Part shown: piece by piece, positions 44,679-54,731 of the stretch | Numbering within the stretch: position 1 is the stretch's first letter | Layout of the letters: every line of letters starts with the position of its first letter | Origin: Streptosporangium sp. NBC_01755 | GTDB lineage: Bacteria > Actinomycetota > Actinomycetes > Streptosporangiales > Streptosporangiaceae | NCBI RefSeq assembly: GCF_035917995.1 | Contig: NZ_CP109131.1 | Coordinates: forward strand, 6,386,001 to 6,450,000 | DNA: 64,000 bases | Reading direction: 5' to 3' | Notes under the pieces: model-generated | Database searches by the model: none | What the model was told of the DNA's origin: nothing | The model's input: the letters and a program-made list of their open reading frames with translations, nothing else | Position numbers and translations under genes: made by a program

Positions 44679-45320
44679 ATGGCACGTACCGCATCACGAG
44701 GTGGCCCCCGGGGCACCTATTCTCCCGCGGAGACGCGGCGGGCGTTGCTGGCAAGTGCACTGAAGCTTTTCGAGGTCGGTGGTTACCACGCGACGTCCGT
44801 CGAGGACATCGTGAAGGAGGCCAACCTGACCAAGGGGGCCTTGTACCATCACTTCTCCGGTAAGGAGGAGATCCTTCAGCAGATACAAGAGGAATACATC
44901 GACGATCGGCTCCGGAACTGCCGCCGCATTCTCGAGTCGTTCGAGGGCCCGACGGAACGGCTGCGGCAGCTCATCCTTGAGTCATTGGTGGTCATCGACC
45001 GGTTCCGCGCCCATGTCACCGTGTTTACTCTGGAGCGTCGTTTCCTTACCGAGGACCGTTTCGCCGAGATAAAGAAAAAGCGCGACGAGCTTGACGCGAT
45101 GTACGAGTCGGTGATCCGTCAAGGTGTCGAGGAAGGGGTCTTCAATCCGTCCCTGCAGCCGCGTATCGCCGGCTTCGGAGTTCTTGGCATGCTGACCTCG
45201 GCGTACGACTGGTATCGCCCCGACGGCCTGCCGGCCGTCTCCGAGGTGGCCGACCAGCTCTCCGAGCTGGTTCTGGAGGGGCTGACCTCGTCGCCGAGCA
45301 GGGCTTCTTCCAGCCGGTAA
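44679..45320 (+). CDS. TetR-family transcriptional regulator
   Basis: The 213-residue regulator has a TetR HTH (LLASALKLFEVGGYHATSVEDIVKEANLTKGALYHHFSGKEEIL) and a C-terminal ligand domain of the KstR2-like type (GVLGMLTSAYDWYRPDG). ATG 44679 follows GTAGGGGGGACGAGAACC. Its target is not evident; neighbours are a membrane protein and the kdp locus. Confidence 0.9.
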   Translation: MARTASRGGPRGTYSPAETRRALLASALKLFEVGGYHATSVEDIVKEANLTKGALYHHFSGKEEILQQIQEEYIDDRLRNCRRILESFEGPTERLRQLILESLVVIDRFRAHVTVFTLERRFLTEDRFAEIKKKRDELDAMYESVIRQGVEEGVFNPSLQPRIAGFGVLGMLTSAYDWYRPDGLPAVSEVADQLSELVLEGLTSSPSRASSSR

Positions 45321-45440
45321 CGTCCCGACCGGTCGGTGTGGGAAAACGGGCGCCGTCGCGTGCCCGGTTCCTCGCGGGGCCGCCCGCTCTCACCGAAGGA
45401 TCGCCGAGGCGGCAGCCGGACGCGGTCCGGGGGGTGAGAC

Positions 45441-45575
45441 TCAGCTCAGCACGTCGACCACGGTCTTGTCGCCCGACAACTCGACCGGCTTCCGGTGGAA
45501 GCGGACCGTCGCCGCGCCGTAGGCGTCCAGGCCGTCGGCGGCAAGTGCCTCCGCGACGTAGATCTTTGAAGTCAT
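45441..45575 (-). CDS. Small ORF (44 aa), unrecognised
   Basis: The minus-strand frame encodes MTSKIYVAEALAADGLDAYG then AATVRFHRKPVELSGDKTVVDVLS. Almost every codon ends in G or C, as in the real genes around it, and it stops cleanly. No ribosome site is visible and no family is recognised; it could be a gene remnant. Confidence 0.4.
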   Translation of the reverse strand: MTSKIYVAEALAADGLDAYGAATVRFHRKPVELSGDKTVVDVLS

Positions 45576-45716
45576 CGTGTAGGGGCGGCGTCAAATCTCG
45601 CCGCTACGCCGTATGGAACACGTCAAGAAGTGCCATAAGGGGGGGAAATTGGCGTTTTGCTTACCTGTGTGCCGCTCATCTGACGGCAGGAACTTTTCCG
45701 GATTCGAGGAGTGGGG

Positions 45717-45800
45717 ATGGCTGACGTCATCTTCGTCGCCCTGACGATCGCGGTTTTCGCGATCCTCGGGCTGGTCGTCAAGGCGGTGGAACGGTTGTGA
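45717..45800 (+). CDS. 27-aa membrane peptide upstream of kdpF
   Basis: ATG 45717 follows GAGGAGTGGGG. The 27-residue product ([20 protein letters not shown] then VKAVERL) is one hydrophobic helix with a basic end. Its TGA overlaps the kdpF GTG by GTGA, so it is translationally coupled to the Kdp operon. It was too short for routine gene calling. A role as an accessory Kdp subunit, like KdpF, is inferred. Confidence 0.7.
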   Translation: MADVIFVALTIAVFAILGLVVKAVERL

Positions 45801-45886
45801 GCGCCGTCAATGCCACTGGTCTCATCGTGGTCGTCGGTCTGGTGATCTTCATGATCGTCGCCCTGCTGTTCCCGGAGCGCTTCTAA
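45797..45886 (+). CDS. kdpF: Potassium-transporting ATPase subunit KdpF
   Basis: The 29-residue single-helix peptide ([20 protein letters not shown] then ALLFPERF) matches KdpF, which stabilises the KdpFABC complex, including the PERF end. GTG 45797 overlaps the preceding small ORF, and its TAA overlaps the kdpA ATG (TAATG). Confidence 0.9.
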   Translation: MSAVNATGLIVVVGLVIFMIVALLFPERF

Positions 45887-47547
45887 TGTCATCAACCCTG
45901 GCAGGGGTTCTGTTCATAGTCTCCCTCGTCGTCGCCCTGGCGGTCACCTACCGCCCGCTGGGCGACTACATGTACCGCGTCTACAGCGGCACCAGGCACC
46001 TCGCCGTCGAGCGGGTGATCTACCGGCTGGCCGGGGTGCGGCCGGACGTCGAACAGCGCTGGAGCGTCTACGCCCGCAGCGTGCTGGCGTTCTCGGTGAT
46101 CTCCGTCCTGTTCCTGTACGGCCTGCAGCGCCTGCAGGACAAGCTGTTCCTGTCGCTGGGAATGTCGCCGGTCACCGACCACGTCGCCTGGAACACCGCG
46201 GTCAGCTTCGTGACCAACACCAACTGGCAGGCCTACTCGGGTGAGTCCACCATGGGGCACCTGGTGCAGATGGCGGGCCTCGCGGTGCAGAACTTCGTCT
46301 CGGCCGCGGTCGGCATAGCGGTGGCGATCACGCTGGTGCGCGGGTTCGCCCGCCGGCAGAGCGAGGAGCTGGGAAACTTCTGGGTCGACCTGGTGCGCGG
46401 CTCGATCCGCATCCTGCTGCCGATCGCGTTCGTCGGCGCGCTGGTGCTGGTGGCGGGCGGTCTGGTGCAGAACTTCGCCTCCCCGCACGAGGTGGCGACG
46501 CTGACCGGCGGCACCCAGGCCGTCACCGGCGGCCCGGTGGCCAGCCAGGAGATCATCAAGGAGCTGGGCAACAACGGCGGCGGGTTCTACAACGCCAACT
46601 CCGCTCACCCGTTCGAGAACGCCACGAGCTGGACCAGCTGGGTGGAGATCTTCGCGATCCTGCTGATCCCGTTCGCGCTGCCCCGCACCTTCGGCCGCAT
46701 CGTGGGTGACAACCGGCAGGGTTACGCGATCGCCGCGATCATGGCGACGCTCGCCCTCGCCAGCGTCGCCGTACTGACCGGCCTCGAAATCGCGCACAAC
46801 GGCACCGTGCCGCAGGCCGTCGGCGCCGCGATGGAAGGCAAGGAAGTCCGCTTCGGCGTGCCCAACTCCGCCACCTTCGCCGCCGCCACCACCCTGACCA
46901 GCACCGGCGCGGTCAACTCCTTCCACGACTCGTTCACCGCGCTCGGCGGCATGGTCACGATGTTCAACATGATGCTGGGCGAGGTCGCGCCCGGCGGCGC
47001 GGGCGCGGGCCTGTACGGCATGCTGGTGCTCGCGGTGATCACGGTGTTCGTCGCCGGGCTGATGGTCGGCCGCACCCCCGAATATCTCGGCAAGAAGATC
47101 GGCGCCAGGGAGATCAAGCTCGCCTCGATGTACTTCCTGGTCACCCCGGTCCTCGTACTGGTGGGCACGGCTTTCGCCATGGGCTCGGCGGAACAGAGGG
47201 CGAGCATGCTCAACAGCGGCCCGCATGGGTTCTCGGAGGTGCTGTACGCCTTCACCAGCGCCTCGAACAACAACGGCTCGGCGTTCGGCGGACTGACCGT
47301 CAACACCCCGTGGTACGACATCGCGCTGGGGCTGTGCATGGCGTTCGGCCGGTTCCTGCCGATCGTGTTCGTGCTGGCGCTGGCGGGCTCGCTGGCCCGG
47401 CAGGCTCCGGTTCCGGTGTCGGCGGGCACACTGCCCACGCACCGGCCGCAGTTCGTCGGCATGGTCGTCGGCGTGACGGTCATCCTGGTCGCGCTGACCT
47501 TCCTCCCCGCCCTGGCGCTCGGGCCGCTCGCAGAAGGAATCCAGTGA
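45886..47547 (+). CDS. kdpA: Potassium-transporting ATPase potassium-binding subunit KdpA
   Basis: KdpA is the channel-like subunit of the high-affinity K+ pump in the cytoplasmic membrane. The 553-residue protein has about ten helices and four filter-like loops: [44 protein letters not shown] and [12 protein letters not shown]. The ATG overlaps the kdpF stop, and its TGA overlaps the kdpB GTG. Confidence 0.97.
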   Translation: MSSTLAGVLFIVSLVVALAVTYRPLGDYMYRVYSGTRHLAVERVIYRLAGVRPDVEQRWSVYARSVLAFSVISVLFLYGLQRLQDKLFLSLGMSPVTDHVAWNTAVSFVTNTNWQAYSGESTMGHLVQMAGLAVQNFVSAAVGIAVAITLVRGFARRQSEELGNFWVDLVRGSIRILLPIAFVGALVLVAGGLVQNFASPHEVATLTGGTQAVTGGPVASQEIIKELGNNGGGFYNANSAHPFENATSWTSWVEIFAILLIPFALPRTFGRIVGDNRQGYAIAAIMATLALASVAVLTGLEIAHNGTVPQAVGAAMEGKEVRFGVPNSATFAAATTLTSTGAVNSFHDSFTALGGMVTMFNMMLGEVAPGGAGAGLYGMLVLAVITVFVAGLMVGRTPEYLGKKIGAREIKLASMYFLVTPVLVLVGTAFAMGSAEQRASMLNSGPHGFSEVLYAFTSASNNNGSAFGGLTVNTPWYDIALGLCMAFGRFLPIVFVLALAGSLARQAPVPVSAGTLPTHRPQFVGMVVGVTVILVALTFLPALALGPLAEGIQ

Positions 47548-49700
47548 ACATGTCCACCTCAACGCTTCAAGCACCCGGTCACACTCCGGTACCGCAGAAG
47601 AAGGACGGCCGGGTCGGCGGTGGCCTGCTCGACCCCAAACAGCTGATCACCTCCCTGCCGGACGCGTTGCGCAAACTCAACCCGGTCACGCTGTGGCGTA
47701 ACCCGGTGATGTTCATCGTGGAGGTCGGTGCGGTGTTCACCACCGTGCTCGCTCTCACCGACCCGTCTTTCTTCGCCTGGGCCACCGTGGTGTGGCTGTG
47801 GCTGACCGTGGTCTTCGCCAACCTGGCCGAGGCGGTGGCCGAGGGCCGCGGCAAGGCCCAGGCCGCGACCCTGCGCGCCGCCAAACGCGACACCACCGCC
47901 CGCCGGATCACCGGCTGGAAGCCGGACGCCGCCGTGACGCGATGGGACACCGTGGGCGCGCCCGAGCTCAGGCAGGGCGACCACGTGGTCGTCGAGGCCG
48001 GGGAGATCATCCCCGGCGACGGCGACGTGGTCGAGGGCATCGCCAGCGTCGACGAATCGGCGATCACCGGCGAGTCCGCGCCCGTCATCCGCGAGTCCGG
48101 CGGTGACCGCTCGGCGGTGACCGGCGGCACCAAGGTGCTGAGCGACCGGATCATCGTGCAGATCACCCAGAAGCCGGGAGAGAGCTTCATCGACCGGATG
48201 ATCGCCCTGGTCGAGGGCGCCAACCGGCAGAAGACGCCCAACGAGATCGCGCTCAACATCCTGCTGGCCGCCCTGACGATCATCTTCCTGGTCGCCACCG
48301 CCACCATGCAACCGCTGGCGATCTTCTCCAAGGCGAACAACCCCGGCGTTCCCGACTCGCTCGCGCTGACCGCCGACGGTGTGAGCGGGATCGTGCTGGT
48401 GGCACTGCTGGTCTGCCTGATCCCGACCACGATCGGCGCGCTGCTGTCGGCGATCGGCATCGCCGGTATGGACCGCCTGGTGCAGCGCAACGTGCTGGCG
48501 ATGAGCGGACGCGCGGTCGAGGCCGCGGGGGACGTGTCCACGCTGCTGCTGGACAAGACCGGCACCATCACGCTGGGCAACCGGCAGGCGTCGGAGTTCG
48601 TGCCGGTGCACGGCGTCTCCACCGAGGAACTGGCCGCCGCCGCGCAGCTGTCCAGCCTGGCCGACGAGACCCCGGAGGGGCGCTCGATCGTGGTCTACGC
48701 CAAACAGGCCTACGGCCTGCGCGAGCGGCAGCCGGGCGAGTTGACCCACGCCGAGTGGGTGCCCTTCACCGCCCAGACCCGTATGTCCGGGGTCGGGGTG
48801 GACGGCCGCCAGGTCCGCAAGGGCGCGGCGACCGCGGTGATGAAGTGGGTCCGCGACCACGGCGGCCACCCGACCGACGGGGTCGGCGCGATCGTCGACG
48901 CCATCTCCGGCTCCGGCGGCACCCCGCTGGTCGTCGGCGAGATCGCCGACGGCACGGCGCGGGTGCTGGGCGTGATCCATCTCAAGGACGTCGTCAAGCA
49001 GGGCATGCGCGAACGCTTCGACGAGATGCGCCGGATGGGCATCCGCACCGTCATGATCACCGGTGACAACCCGCTGACCGCCAAGGCCATCGCCGACGAG
49101 GCCGGCGTGGACGACTTCCTGGCCGAGGCCACCCCCGAGGACAAACTCGCCCTGATCAAGAAGGAGCAGCAGGGCGGGCGGCTGGTCGCGATGACCGGCG
49201 ACGGCACCAACGACGCCCCCGCGCTGGCCCAGGCCGACGTCGGGGTGGCGATGAACACCGGCACCTCGGCCGCCAAGGAAGCCGGCAACATGGTCGACCT
49301 GGACTCCAACCCGACCAAGCTCATCGAGATCGTGGAGATCGGCAAGCAGCTGCTCATCACCCGGGGCGCGCTGACCACCTTCTCCATCGCCAACGACATC
49401 GCCAAGTACTTCGCGATCATTCCCGCGATGTTCGCCGCGGTCTACCCGGGCCTGGACACCCTCAACATCATGCGGCTGGCCAGCCCCCAGTCCGCGATCC
49501 TGTCGGCGGTCGTCTTCAACGCGATCATCATCGTGGCGCTGATCCCGCTCGCGCTGCGTGGGGTGCGCTACCGCCCCTCCAGCGCCTCCAAGCTGCTCAG
49601 CCGCAACCTCTACGTATACGGTCTGGGCGGCATCATCGTGCCGTTCATCGGCATCAAGCTCATCGACCTGCTCATCCAGTTCCTTCCGGGGATGTCGTAA
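47544..49700 (+). CDS. kdpB: Potassium-transporting P-type ATPase subunit KdpB
   Basis: The 718-residue P-type ATPase hydrolyses ATP to drive K+ uptake. The phosphorylated Asp is in [13 protein letters not shown], the TGES motif is [16 protein letters not shown], and the hinge is [21 protein letters not shown]. The GTG at 47544 overlaps the kdpA stop, with AGAAGGA five bases before it; ATG 47550 is an alternative. Confidence 0.97.
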   Translation: MNMSTSTLQAPGHTPVPQKKDGRVGGGLLDPKQLITSLPDALRKLNPVTLWRNPVMFIVEVGAVFTTVLALTDPSFFAWATVVWLWLTVVFANLAEAVAEGRGKAQAATLRAAKRDTTARRITGWKPDAAVTRWDTVGAPELRQGDHVVVEAGEIIPGDGDVVEGIASVDESAITGESAPVIRESGGDRSAVTGGTKVLSDRIIVQITQKPGESFIDRMIALVEGANRQKTPNEIALNILLAALTIIFLVATATMQPLAIFSKANNPGVPDSLALTADGVSGIVLVALLVCLIPTTIGALLSAIGIAGMDRLVQRNVLAMSGRAVEAAGDVSTLLLDKTGTITLGNRQASEFVPVHGVSTEELAAAAQLSSLADETPEGRSIVVYAKQAYGLRERQPGELTHAEWVPFTAQTRMSGVGVDGRQVRKGAATAVMKWVRDHGGHPTDGVGAIVDAISGSGGTPLVVGEIADGTARVLGVIHLKDVVKQGMRERFDEMRRMGIRTVMITGDNPLTAKAIADEAGVDDFLAEATPEDKLALIKKEQQGGRLVAMTGDGTNDAPALAQADVGVAMNTGTSAAKEAGNMVDLDSNPTKLIEIVEIGKQLLITRGALTTFSIANDIAKYFAIIPAMFAAVYPGLDTLNIMRLASPQSAILSAVVFNAIIIVALIPLALRGVRYRPSSASKLLSRNLYVYGLGGIIVPFIGIKLIDLLIQFLPGMS

Positions 49701-50572
49701 TGGAACGCCTGCCCAGCTGGCTGCGCCAGCATCTCGCCGCGCTACGCGCACTGCTCGTGTTGACCCTGATCCTGGGGGCGGCCTACCCGCTGCTGGTCAC
49801 CGGGGTCGCCCAGGCCGTCTTCAACAACGACGCCAACGGCTCAATCGTCCAGAAGGACGGAAAGGCCGTGGGCAGCGCCCTCATCGGCCAGAACTTCACC
49901 GACAAGGACGGCAACCCGGTCAGGAAGTACTTCCAGAGCCGCCCGTCGGCGGCCGGGGACGGCTACGACCCGCTCTCCACCGCGGCGAGCAACCTGGGCC
50001 CCGAAGACGTCCTGGACGTCCTTCCCATACCCGGCGCCAAGGACGACGAGGGCAACCCCGACGAGGGCAGGCAGAGCCTGCTCACCCAGGTCTGCGCCCG
50101 GTCCAAGACGGTCGGGGAACTGGAGGGCGTCTCCGGGGCCAGGCCGTACTGCACGCCGGACGGCGTCGGCGCGGTGCTGAAGGTCTTTCCCGCGGTCGGC
50201 ACCCCGACCAGGGCGGTCAGCGCCAACCAGGCCTGCCCTGCCACACCGTTCGCCGCCGAGTACCGGGGGGTGAAGGTGGAGTGCGCCAAGCCGGGCGAGG
50301 ACCTGGCCGCGGGCCGTACGGTCCCGGTCCGCGGCCCGGCGAAAGCGGTCGTGCCCGCCGACGCGGTCACCGCCAGTGGTTCCGGACTGGACCCGCACAT
50401 CTCACTCGCCTACGCCGAACTGCAGGCCCCCCGGGTGGCCGGGGAGCGCGGTCTCGACGTGGCGAGGGTCAAGGCCCTGATCCAGCAGAACACCACCGGC
50501 CGCGCGCTCGGCTTCATGGGCGAACCGGCGGTCAACGTCCTGGAACTCAACCTCGCTCTCGACGGGGGATGA
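49700..50572 (+). CDS. kdpC: Potassium-transporting ATPase subunit KdpC, with central insertion
   Basis: KdpC has one N-terminal helix (LRALLVLTLILGAAYPLLVTG) and an outer domain with SALIGQNFTDKDGNPVRKYFQSRPSAAG and the end SGLDPHISLAYAELQAPRVA...LGEPAVNVLELN-like. The protein is 290 residues against about 190 in enterobacteria because of a ~100-residue Cys-containing insertion (about 100-215) with four cysteines. Long KdpC proteins seem usual in this group. The ATG overlaps the kdpB stop (TAATG). Confidence 0.95.
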   Translation: MERLPSWLRQHLAALRALLVLTLILGAAYPLLVTGVAQAVFNNDANGSIVQKDGKAVGSALIGQNFTDKDGNPVRKYFQSRPSAAGDGYDPLSTAASNLGPEDVLDVLPIPGAKDDEGNPDEGRQSLLTQVCARSKTVGELEGVSGARPYCTPDGVGAVLKVFPAVGTPTRAVSANQACPATPFAAEYRGVKVECAKPGEDLAAGRTVPVRGPAKAVVPADAVTASGSGLDPHISLAYAELQAPRVAGERGLDVARVKALIQQNTTGRALGFMGEPAVNVLELNLALDGG

Positions 50573-50632
50573 CCGCCGCGAGCGGGCCGTACGAGGACGG
50601 GCGGCCCGCTCGCCCGATGAGGAACGATCGCC

Positions 50633-53227
50633 ATGAGCACAGCGAACGCGCTGAACAGGGGCCGTGGGCACCTGCGTGTCTACCTGGGGGCCGCCCCGGG
50701 GGTCGGCAAGACCTACGCGATGCTCAGCGAGGGGCAGAGGCGCCTCGCGCGCGGCACCGACGTGGTCGTGGGACTCGTGGAGACCCACGACCGGCCCCGC
50801 ACCGCCAATCTGATCGAGGGAATGGAGGTGATCCCCCGCAAAACGATGAGCCACCGGGAGAGCACCTTCACCGAACTCGACGTGGACGCGGTCATCGCGC
50901 GCGGGCCCAGGGTGGCGCTGATCGACGAGCTGGCGCACACCAACGTGCCCGGCTCGCGCAACGCCAAGCGCTGGCAGGACATCGAGGAGATGCTCGACGC
51001 GGGCATCGACGTCATCTCCACGGTCAACATCCAGCACCTGGAGTCGCTCAACGACGTCGTCCAGCAGATCACCGGAGTGCCGCAGCGCGAGACCGTGCCC
51101 GACGAGGTCGTACGGCGGGCCGACCAGGTCGAACTGGTCGACATGGCCCCGGAGGCACTGCGCCGGAGGATGGCCCACGGCAACGTCTACCTCCCGGAGA
51201 AGGTGGACGCGGCGCTGTCCAACTACTTCAGGGTCGGCAACCTGACGGCCCTGCGGGAGCTGGCGCTGCTGTGGGTCGCGGGCAAGGTCGACGAGCAGCT
51301 CGACCGCTACCGCGCCGAGCACGGCATCGCCGGGACCTGGGAGGCGCGCGAGCGCGTGGTGGTCGCGCTGACCGGCGGTCCCGAGGGGGACACTCTGGTC
51401 CGGCGGGCGGCCAGAGTCGCCGCCCGGAGCAAGGGCGCCGACCTGCTGGCCCTCCACGTGACCCGCTCCGACGGGCTGGCCGGGGCGGACCTGGCCAGCC
51501 TCGCCCGGCAACGCACGCTGGTGGAGAGCCTGGGCGGCACCTACCACCAGGTCGTCGGCGACGACGTGCCGCGTGCGCTGCTCGACTTCGCCCGCGGCGT
51601 CAACGCCACCCAGCTGGTGCTCGGCGCCTCCCGCAGAGGCCGCTTCGCGCAGATCTTCTCCCGGGGCGTCGGGGTCACGACCACCGCGCTTTCCGGCTCG
51701 ATCGACGTCCACATGATCACCCATCCCGAGGCGAAGAAGGGGCGCGGCCATACGACGTCGCGGGCCGCGCTGAACCGTACCCGCCGCGTCACCGGCTGGA
51801 TCCTCGCGATGCTGGGACTGCCCCTCCTGACAGCGACCCTTCTTCCCTACCGTGACGCCGTCAGCCTCCCGATCGACATCCTGCTCTTCCTGCTGCTGGT
51901 CGTCGGGGTGGCGCTCGTCGGCGGCATGTGGCCCGCGGTCACCGCGGCCGTGGCCGGATTCCTGCTGCTCAACTACTTCTTCACCCCACCGGTCGACCGG
52001 TTCACCATCTCCGATCCGGAGAACCTGTTCGCGCTGGCGGTCTACGTGCTGGTGGCCGTCATGGTGAGCGCGGTGGTCGATGTCGCCGCCCGCCGTACCC
52101 GGGAGGCGGCGCGGGCCCGGGCCGACGCCGAGGTACTGTCCACGCTGGCCGGGCACGTGTTGCGCGGAGAGCACGCGCTCAACTCACTGCTGGGACGGTT
52201 GCGCGAGATCTTCGGCCTGACCTCGGTCACCCTGCTCGAACGGATCGGCGAGCCAGGCCCCGACGACCAGTCGGACCCGCAGTGCTGGCGGATCATCGCC
52301 ACGGCGGGCGAGGCGCCCTGCACCTGCCCCGCCGGAGCCGACACCGACGTGACGATCGACGAGCAGCTGGTGCTCGCCGTGCGAGGCAGGCTGCTGGAGG
52401 CCTCCGACCGCCGGGTGCTGGAGGCCTTCGCCGCCGAAGCCGCCGTCGCCCTGCGGCAGAACCGGCTGGAGGAGGAGGCCGGGCAGGCCAGGCCGCTGGC
52501 CGAGGCCGACAGGATGCGCACCGCACTGCTCGCCGCCGTCAGCCACGACCTGCGCACACCGCTCGCCTCGGCCAAGGCCGCGGTCGACAGCCTGCGCAAC
52601 ACCGACATCGACTGGTCTCCCGAGGACCGCGACGAACTGCTGGCCACCGCCGACGAGTCCCTGGCCAAACTCGACCGTCTCGTCGCGAACCTGCTCGACA
52701 TGAGCCGCCTGCAGGCGGGCGTGCTCGGCCTGGCCCTCCAGGCGATCGCGCTGGAGGAGATCGTGCCCAGGGCCGTCGACGATCTCGGGCCGCTGCGCGA
52801 CCAGGTTGAGGGGGACGTCTCCGTCGACCTGCCGGAGATCGTCGCCGACCCGGCCCTGCTGGAACGAATCCTGGTCAACCTCATCTCCAACGCCGTCCGC
52901 TACAGCCCGCCCGGCCGGAAGGTCCTCATCACCGCCAGCCGACACGGCGACCACGTGGAGATCCGGGTCGTCGACCGAGGCCCCGGCATCCCGCCCGAGG
53001 CGCACGACCGGGTCTTCCTGCCCTTCCAGCGCCTCGGCGACCGTGACAACCACACCGGTGTCGGCCTCGGCCTCGCACTCTCCAGAGGACTCGCGGAGGC
53101 GATGGGCGGCACCTTGCTACCGGAGGAGACACCAGGGGGAGGTCTCACGATGATCCTGACACTGCCCGTCTCCGCACAACCGCAGGCCGTACCCGTCATC
53201 GTGGAGAACAGCGGGGAGAAGGTATGA
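50633..53227 (+). CDS. kdpD: Osmosensitive K+ channel sensor histidine kinase KdpD
   Basis: The 864-residue sensor has the KdpD N domain with P-loop LGAAPGVGKTYAML, a Usp-like domain, four helices of the DUF4118 region, a GAF-like part and the kinase domain: H box AVSHDLRTPLASAK, N box LVNLISNAVRYSPPG and G box DRGPGIPPEAHDRVF. It senses K+ limitation or turgor and phosphorylates KdpE. It is 60 nt behind kdpC and overlaps kdpE by four bases. Confidence 0.96.
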   Translation: MSTANALNRGRGHLRVYLGAAPGVGKTYAMLSEGQRRLARGTDVVVGLVETHDRPRTANLIEGMEVIPRKTMSHRESTFTELDVDAVIARGPRVALIDELAHTNVPGSRNAKRWQDIEEMLDAGIDVISTVNIQHLESLNDVVQQITGVPQRETVPDEVVRRADQVELVDMAPEALRRRMAHGNVYLPEKVDAALSNYFRVGNLTALRELALLWVAGKVDEQLDRYRAEHGIAGTWEARERVVVALTGGPEGDTLVRRAARVAARSKGADLLALHVTRSDGLAGADLASLARQRTLVESLGGTYHQVVGDDVPRALLDFARGVNATQLVLGASRRGRFAQIFSRGVGVTTTALSGSIDVHMITHPEAKKGRGHTTSRAALNRTRRVTGWILAMLGLPLLTATLLPYRDAVSLPIDILLFLLLVVGVALVGGMWPAVTAAVAGFLLLNYFFTPPVDRFTISDPENLFALAVYVLVAVMVSAVVDVAARRTREAARARADAEVLSTLAGHVLRGEHALNSLLGRLREIFGLTSVTLLERIGEPGPDDQSDPQCWRIIATAGEAPCTCPAGADTDVTIDEQLVLAVRGRLLEASDRRVLEAFAAEAAVALRQNRLEEEAGQARPLAEADRMRTALLAAVSHDLRTPLASAKAAVDSLRNTDIDWSPEDRDELLATADESLAKLDRLVANLLDMSRLQAGVLGLALQAIALEEIVPRAVDDLGPLRDQVEGDVSVDLPEIVADPALLERILVNLISNAVRYSPPGRKVLITASRHGDHVEIRVVDRGPGIPPEAHDRVFLPFQRLGDRDNHTGVGLGLALSRGLAEAMGGTLLPEETPGGGLTMILTLPVSAQPQAVPVIVENSGEKV

Positions 53228-53892
53228 CACGTATTCTCGTCGTCGACGACGAGCCGCAGATCCTGCGCGCGCTCCGGATCAACCTGGTCGCCCGCCGCTA
53301 CGAGGTCGCGGTGGCCACCGATGGGGCGTCGGCACTGCGCGAGGCCGCCGACTGGCACCCGGACCTGGTCGTCCTCGACCTCGGCCTGCCCGACATCGAC
53401 GGAATCGACGTCATCCACGGACTGCGCGGCTGGACCTCGATCCCCATCGTCGTGCTCTCCGGCCGCGCGAGTGGCGCGGACAAGGTGGACGCGCTCGACG
53501 CGGGTGCCGACGACTACGTCACCAAGCCCTTCGGCATCGACGAATTGCTCGCCCGCATCCGCGCGGTGACCCGGAGAAGCGTGTTCCACGAGGCCGAACT
53601 CGCCAGCATCCGGGTCGGTGACCACGTGGTCGACCTGACCCGCAAGAGCATCTCCGGCGAGGTACGGCTCACGCCGACCGAATGGCAGCTGCTGGAGATC
53701 CTGCTGCGCAACCCCGGAAAGCTGATCAGCCAACGTCAGCTGCTGACCGAGGTCTGGGGCGTCAATTACGTCAAGGAGAGCCACTACCTGCGCCAGTACA
53801 TGGCCCAGCTGCGAAAGAAGCTGGAGCCCGATCCCGCCCACCCGGTCCACCTGCTGACCGAACCAGGCATGGGCTACCGCTTCCAGTCCTGA
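53224..53892 (+). CDS. kdpE: Response regulator KdpE
   Basis: The 222-residue OmpR-type regulator has a receiver with phospho-Asp in LVVLDLGLPDIDG, Lys in VTKPFGIDELLARI, and a winged-helix DNA-binding domain (LTPTEWQLLEILLRNPGKLISQRQLLTEVWG). It activates kdp transcription. The ATG overlaps kdpD by ATGA. A 9-bp tandem repeat starts at its stop codon. Confidence 0.97.
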   Translation: MTRILVVDDEPQILRALRINLVARRYEVAVATDGASALREAADWHPDLVVLDLGLPDIDGIDVIHGLRGWTSIPIVVLSGRASGADKVDALDAGADDYVTKPFGIDELLARIRAVTRRSVFHEAELASIRVGDHVVDLTRKSISGEVRLTPTEWQLLEILLRNPGKLISQRQLLTEVWGVNYVKESHYLRQYMAQLRKKLEPDPAHPVHLLTEPGMGYRFQS

Positions 53893-53907
53893 GAGCGCTG
53901 AGAGCGC
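53890..53907 (+). repeat. 9-bp tandem repeat at the kdpE stop
   Basis: TGAGAGCGC occurs twice in tandem (53890-53898 and 53899-53907); the first TGA is the stop codon and the second copy duplicates it. Confidence 0.85.
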
Positions 53908-53981
53908 CGGTGGAAGAGAGTACCGGGCCGGCGCCGGCCTGAGCCACCCGGTGCTCCCGAGGATTCGGTGAACGATCGGCC

Positions 53982-54731
53982 TCAGCCACTGCCGGCGATG
54001 TCGAGCGCGGCGCCCGCCTGATCGGACAGGGTCACCGCGACCAGGCGGGCCTGCAGGGGCGGGACGATCCCGGGCGTGGGATCGAGCATGAACCGGCCGT
54101 AGAAGCGGCCGTTGCCGAACGTGCGCAGTTCGACCTCCTGGCCGGGCAGGCCCAGCCGGTCGACGTCCCAGTGTCTGTGGCCCCAGATCACGGTGCCGTC
54201 CCGTTCGAGCCGGGGCGGATGGCCGATCAGGGCTCCGTACTCGAAACGGCACCCGCGTAGCTGCAGCAACGTGGTGAGCTGGTCCGTGACGTGGTCGACC
54301 ACCGTGCCGGGTGCTTTGGCGGTCTGGGCCAGCTCGGAGGTGTCGTGGATCCGGGCCAGGTAATCGGCGTCGGTGATGGCGACCACCTGTAGCCGCCGGG
54401 CGCGGGCGGCCAGCTGAGAGACCGCCAGGCCCACGACGAGCAGAAGAACCGCGGTCTGGACGTCCACGGGCCTGGTGACGGTGAAGTGCTGGTAGGGCCG
54501 GGTGAAGAGGAAGTTGAACCACAGTGCGGCCGAGATCGCCGCGAGCGCGCCGGCCAGGCGGTGGCCGGTGGCGGCGACCGCGACCACGATCACGACCAGG
54601 ACGAGGGCGACGGTCGTGTTCGGCAGTCCGGCGCGGAATGGCAGGAGCGCCGCCGCGACGGCCGGTGGGGCCACCAGGGCGGCCACGAGCGCGATGCGAT
54701 CTCTGCCGAGATAGTCGAGATAGCGGGGCAT
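53982..54731 (-). CDS. Stand-alone DUF4118 (KdpD transmembrane-type) protein
   Basis: The 249-residue protein contains four helices of the KdpD-type DUF4118 region (ALVAPPAVAAALLPFRAGLPNTTVALVLVVIVVAVAATG; LWFNFLFTRPYQHFTVTRP) and a ~120-residue cytoplasmic part with no histidine-kinase core and no P-loop. It converges on kdpE. It may be a sensor-like partner or a competitor of KdpD; the function is unknown. ATG 54731 is the only start with a matching helix. Confidence 0.8.
   Translation of the reverse strand: MPRYLDYLGRDRIALVAALVAPPAVAAALLPFRAGLPNTTVALVLVVIVVAVAATGHRLAGALAAISAALWFNFLFTRPYQHFTVTRPVDVQTAVLLLVVGLAVSQLAARARRLQVVAITDADYLARIHDTSELAQTAKAPGTVVDHVTDQLTTLLQLRGCRFEYGALIGHPPRLERDGTVIWGHRHWDVDRLGLPGQEVELRTFGNGRFYGRFMLDPTPGIVPPLQARLVAVTLSDQAGAALDIAGSG

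Noticed and set aside
47559..49751. 730-codon minus-strand frame opposite kdpB
   Set aside because: Antisense shadow; kdpB has all P-type ATPase motifs on the other strand.
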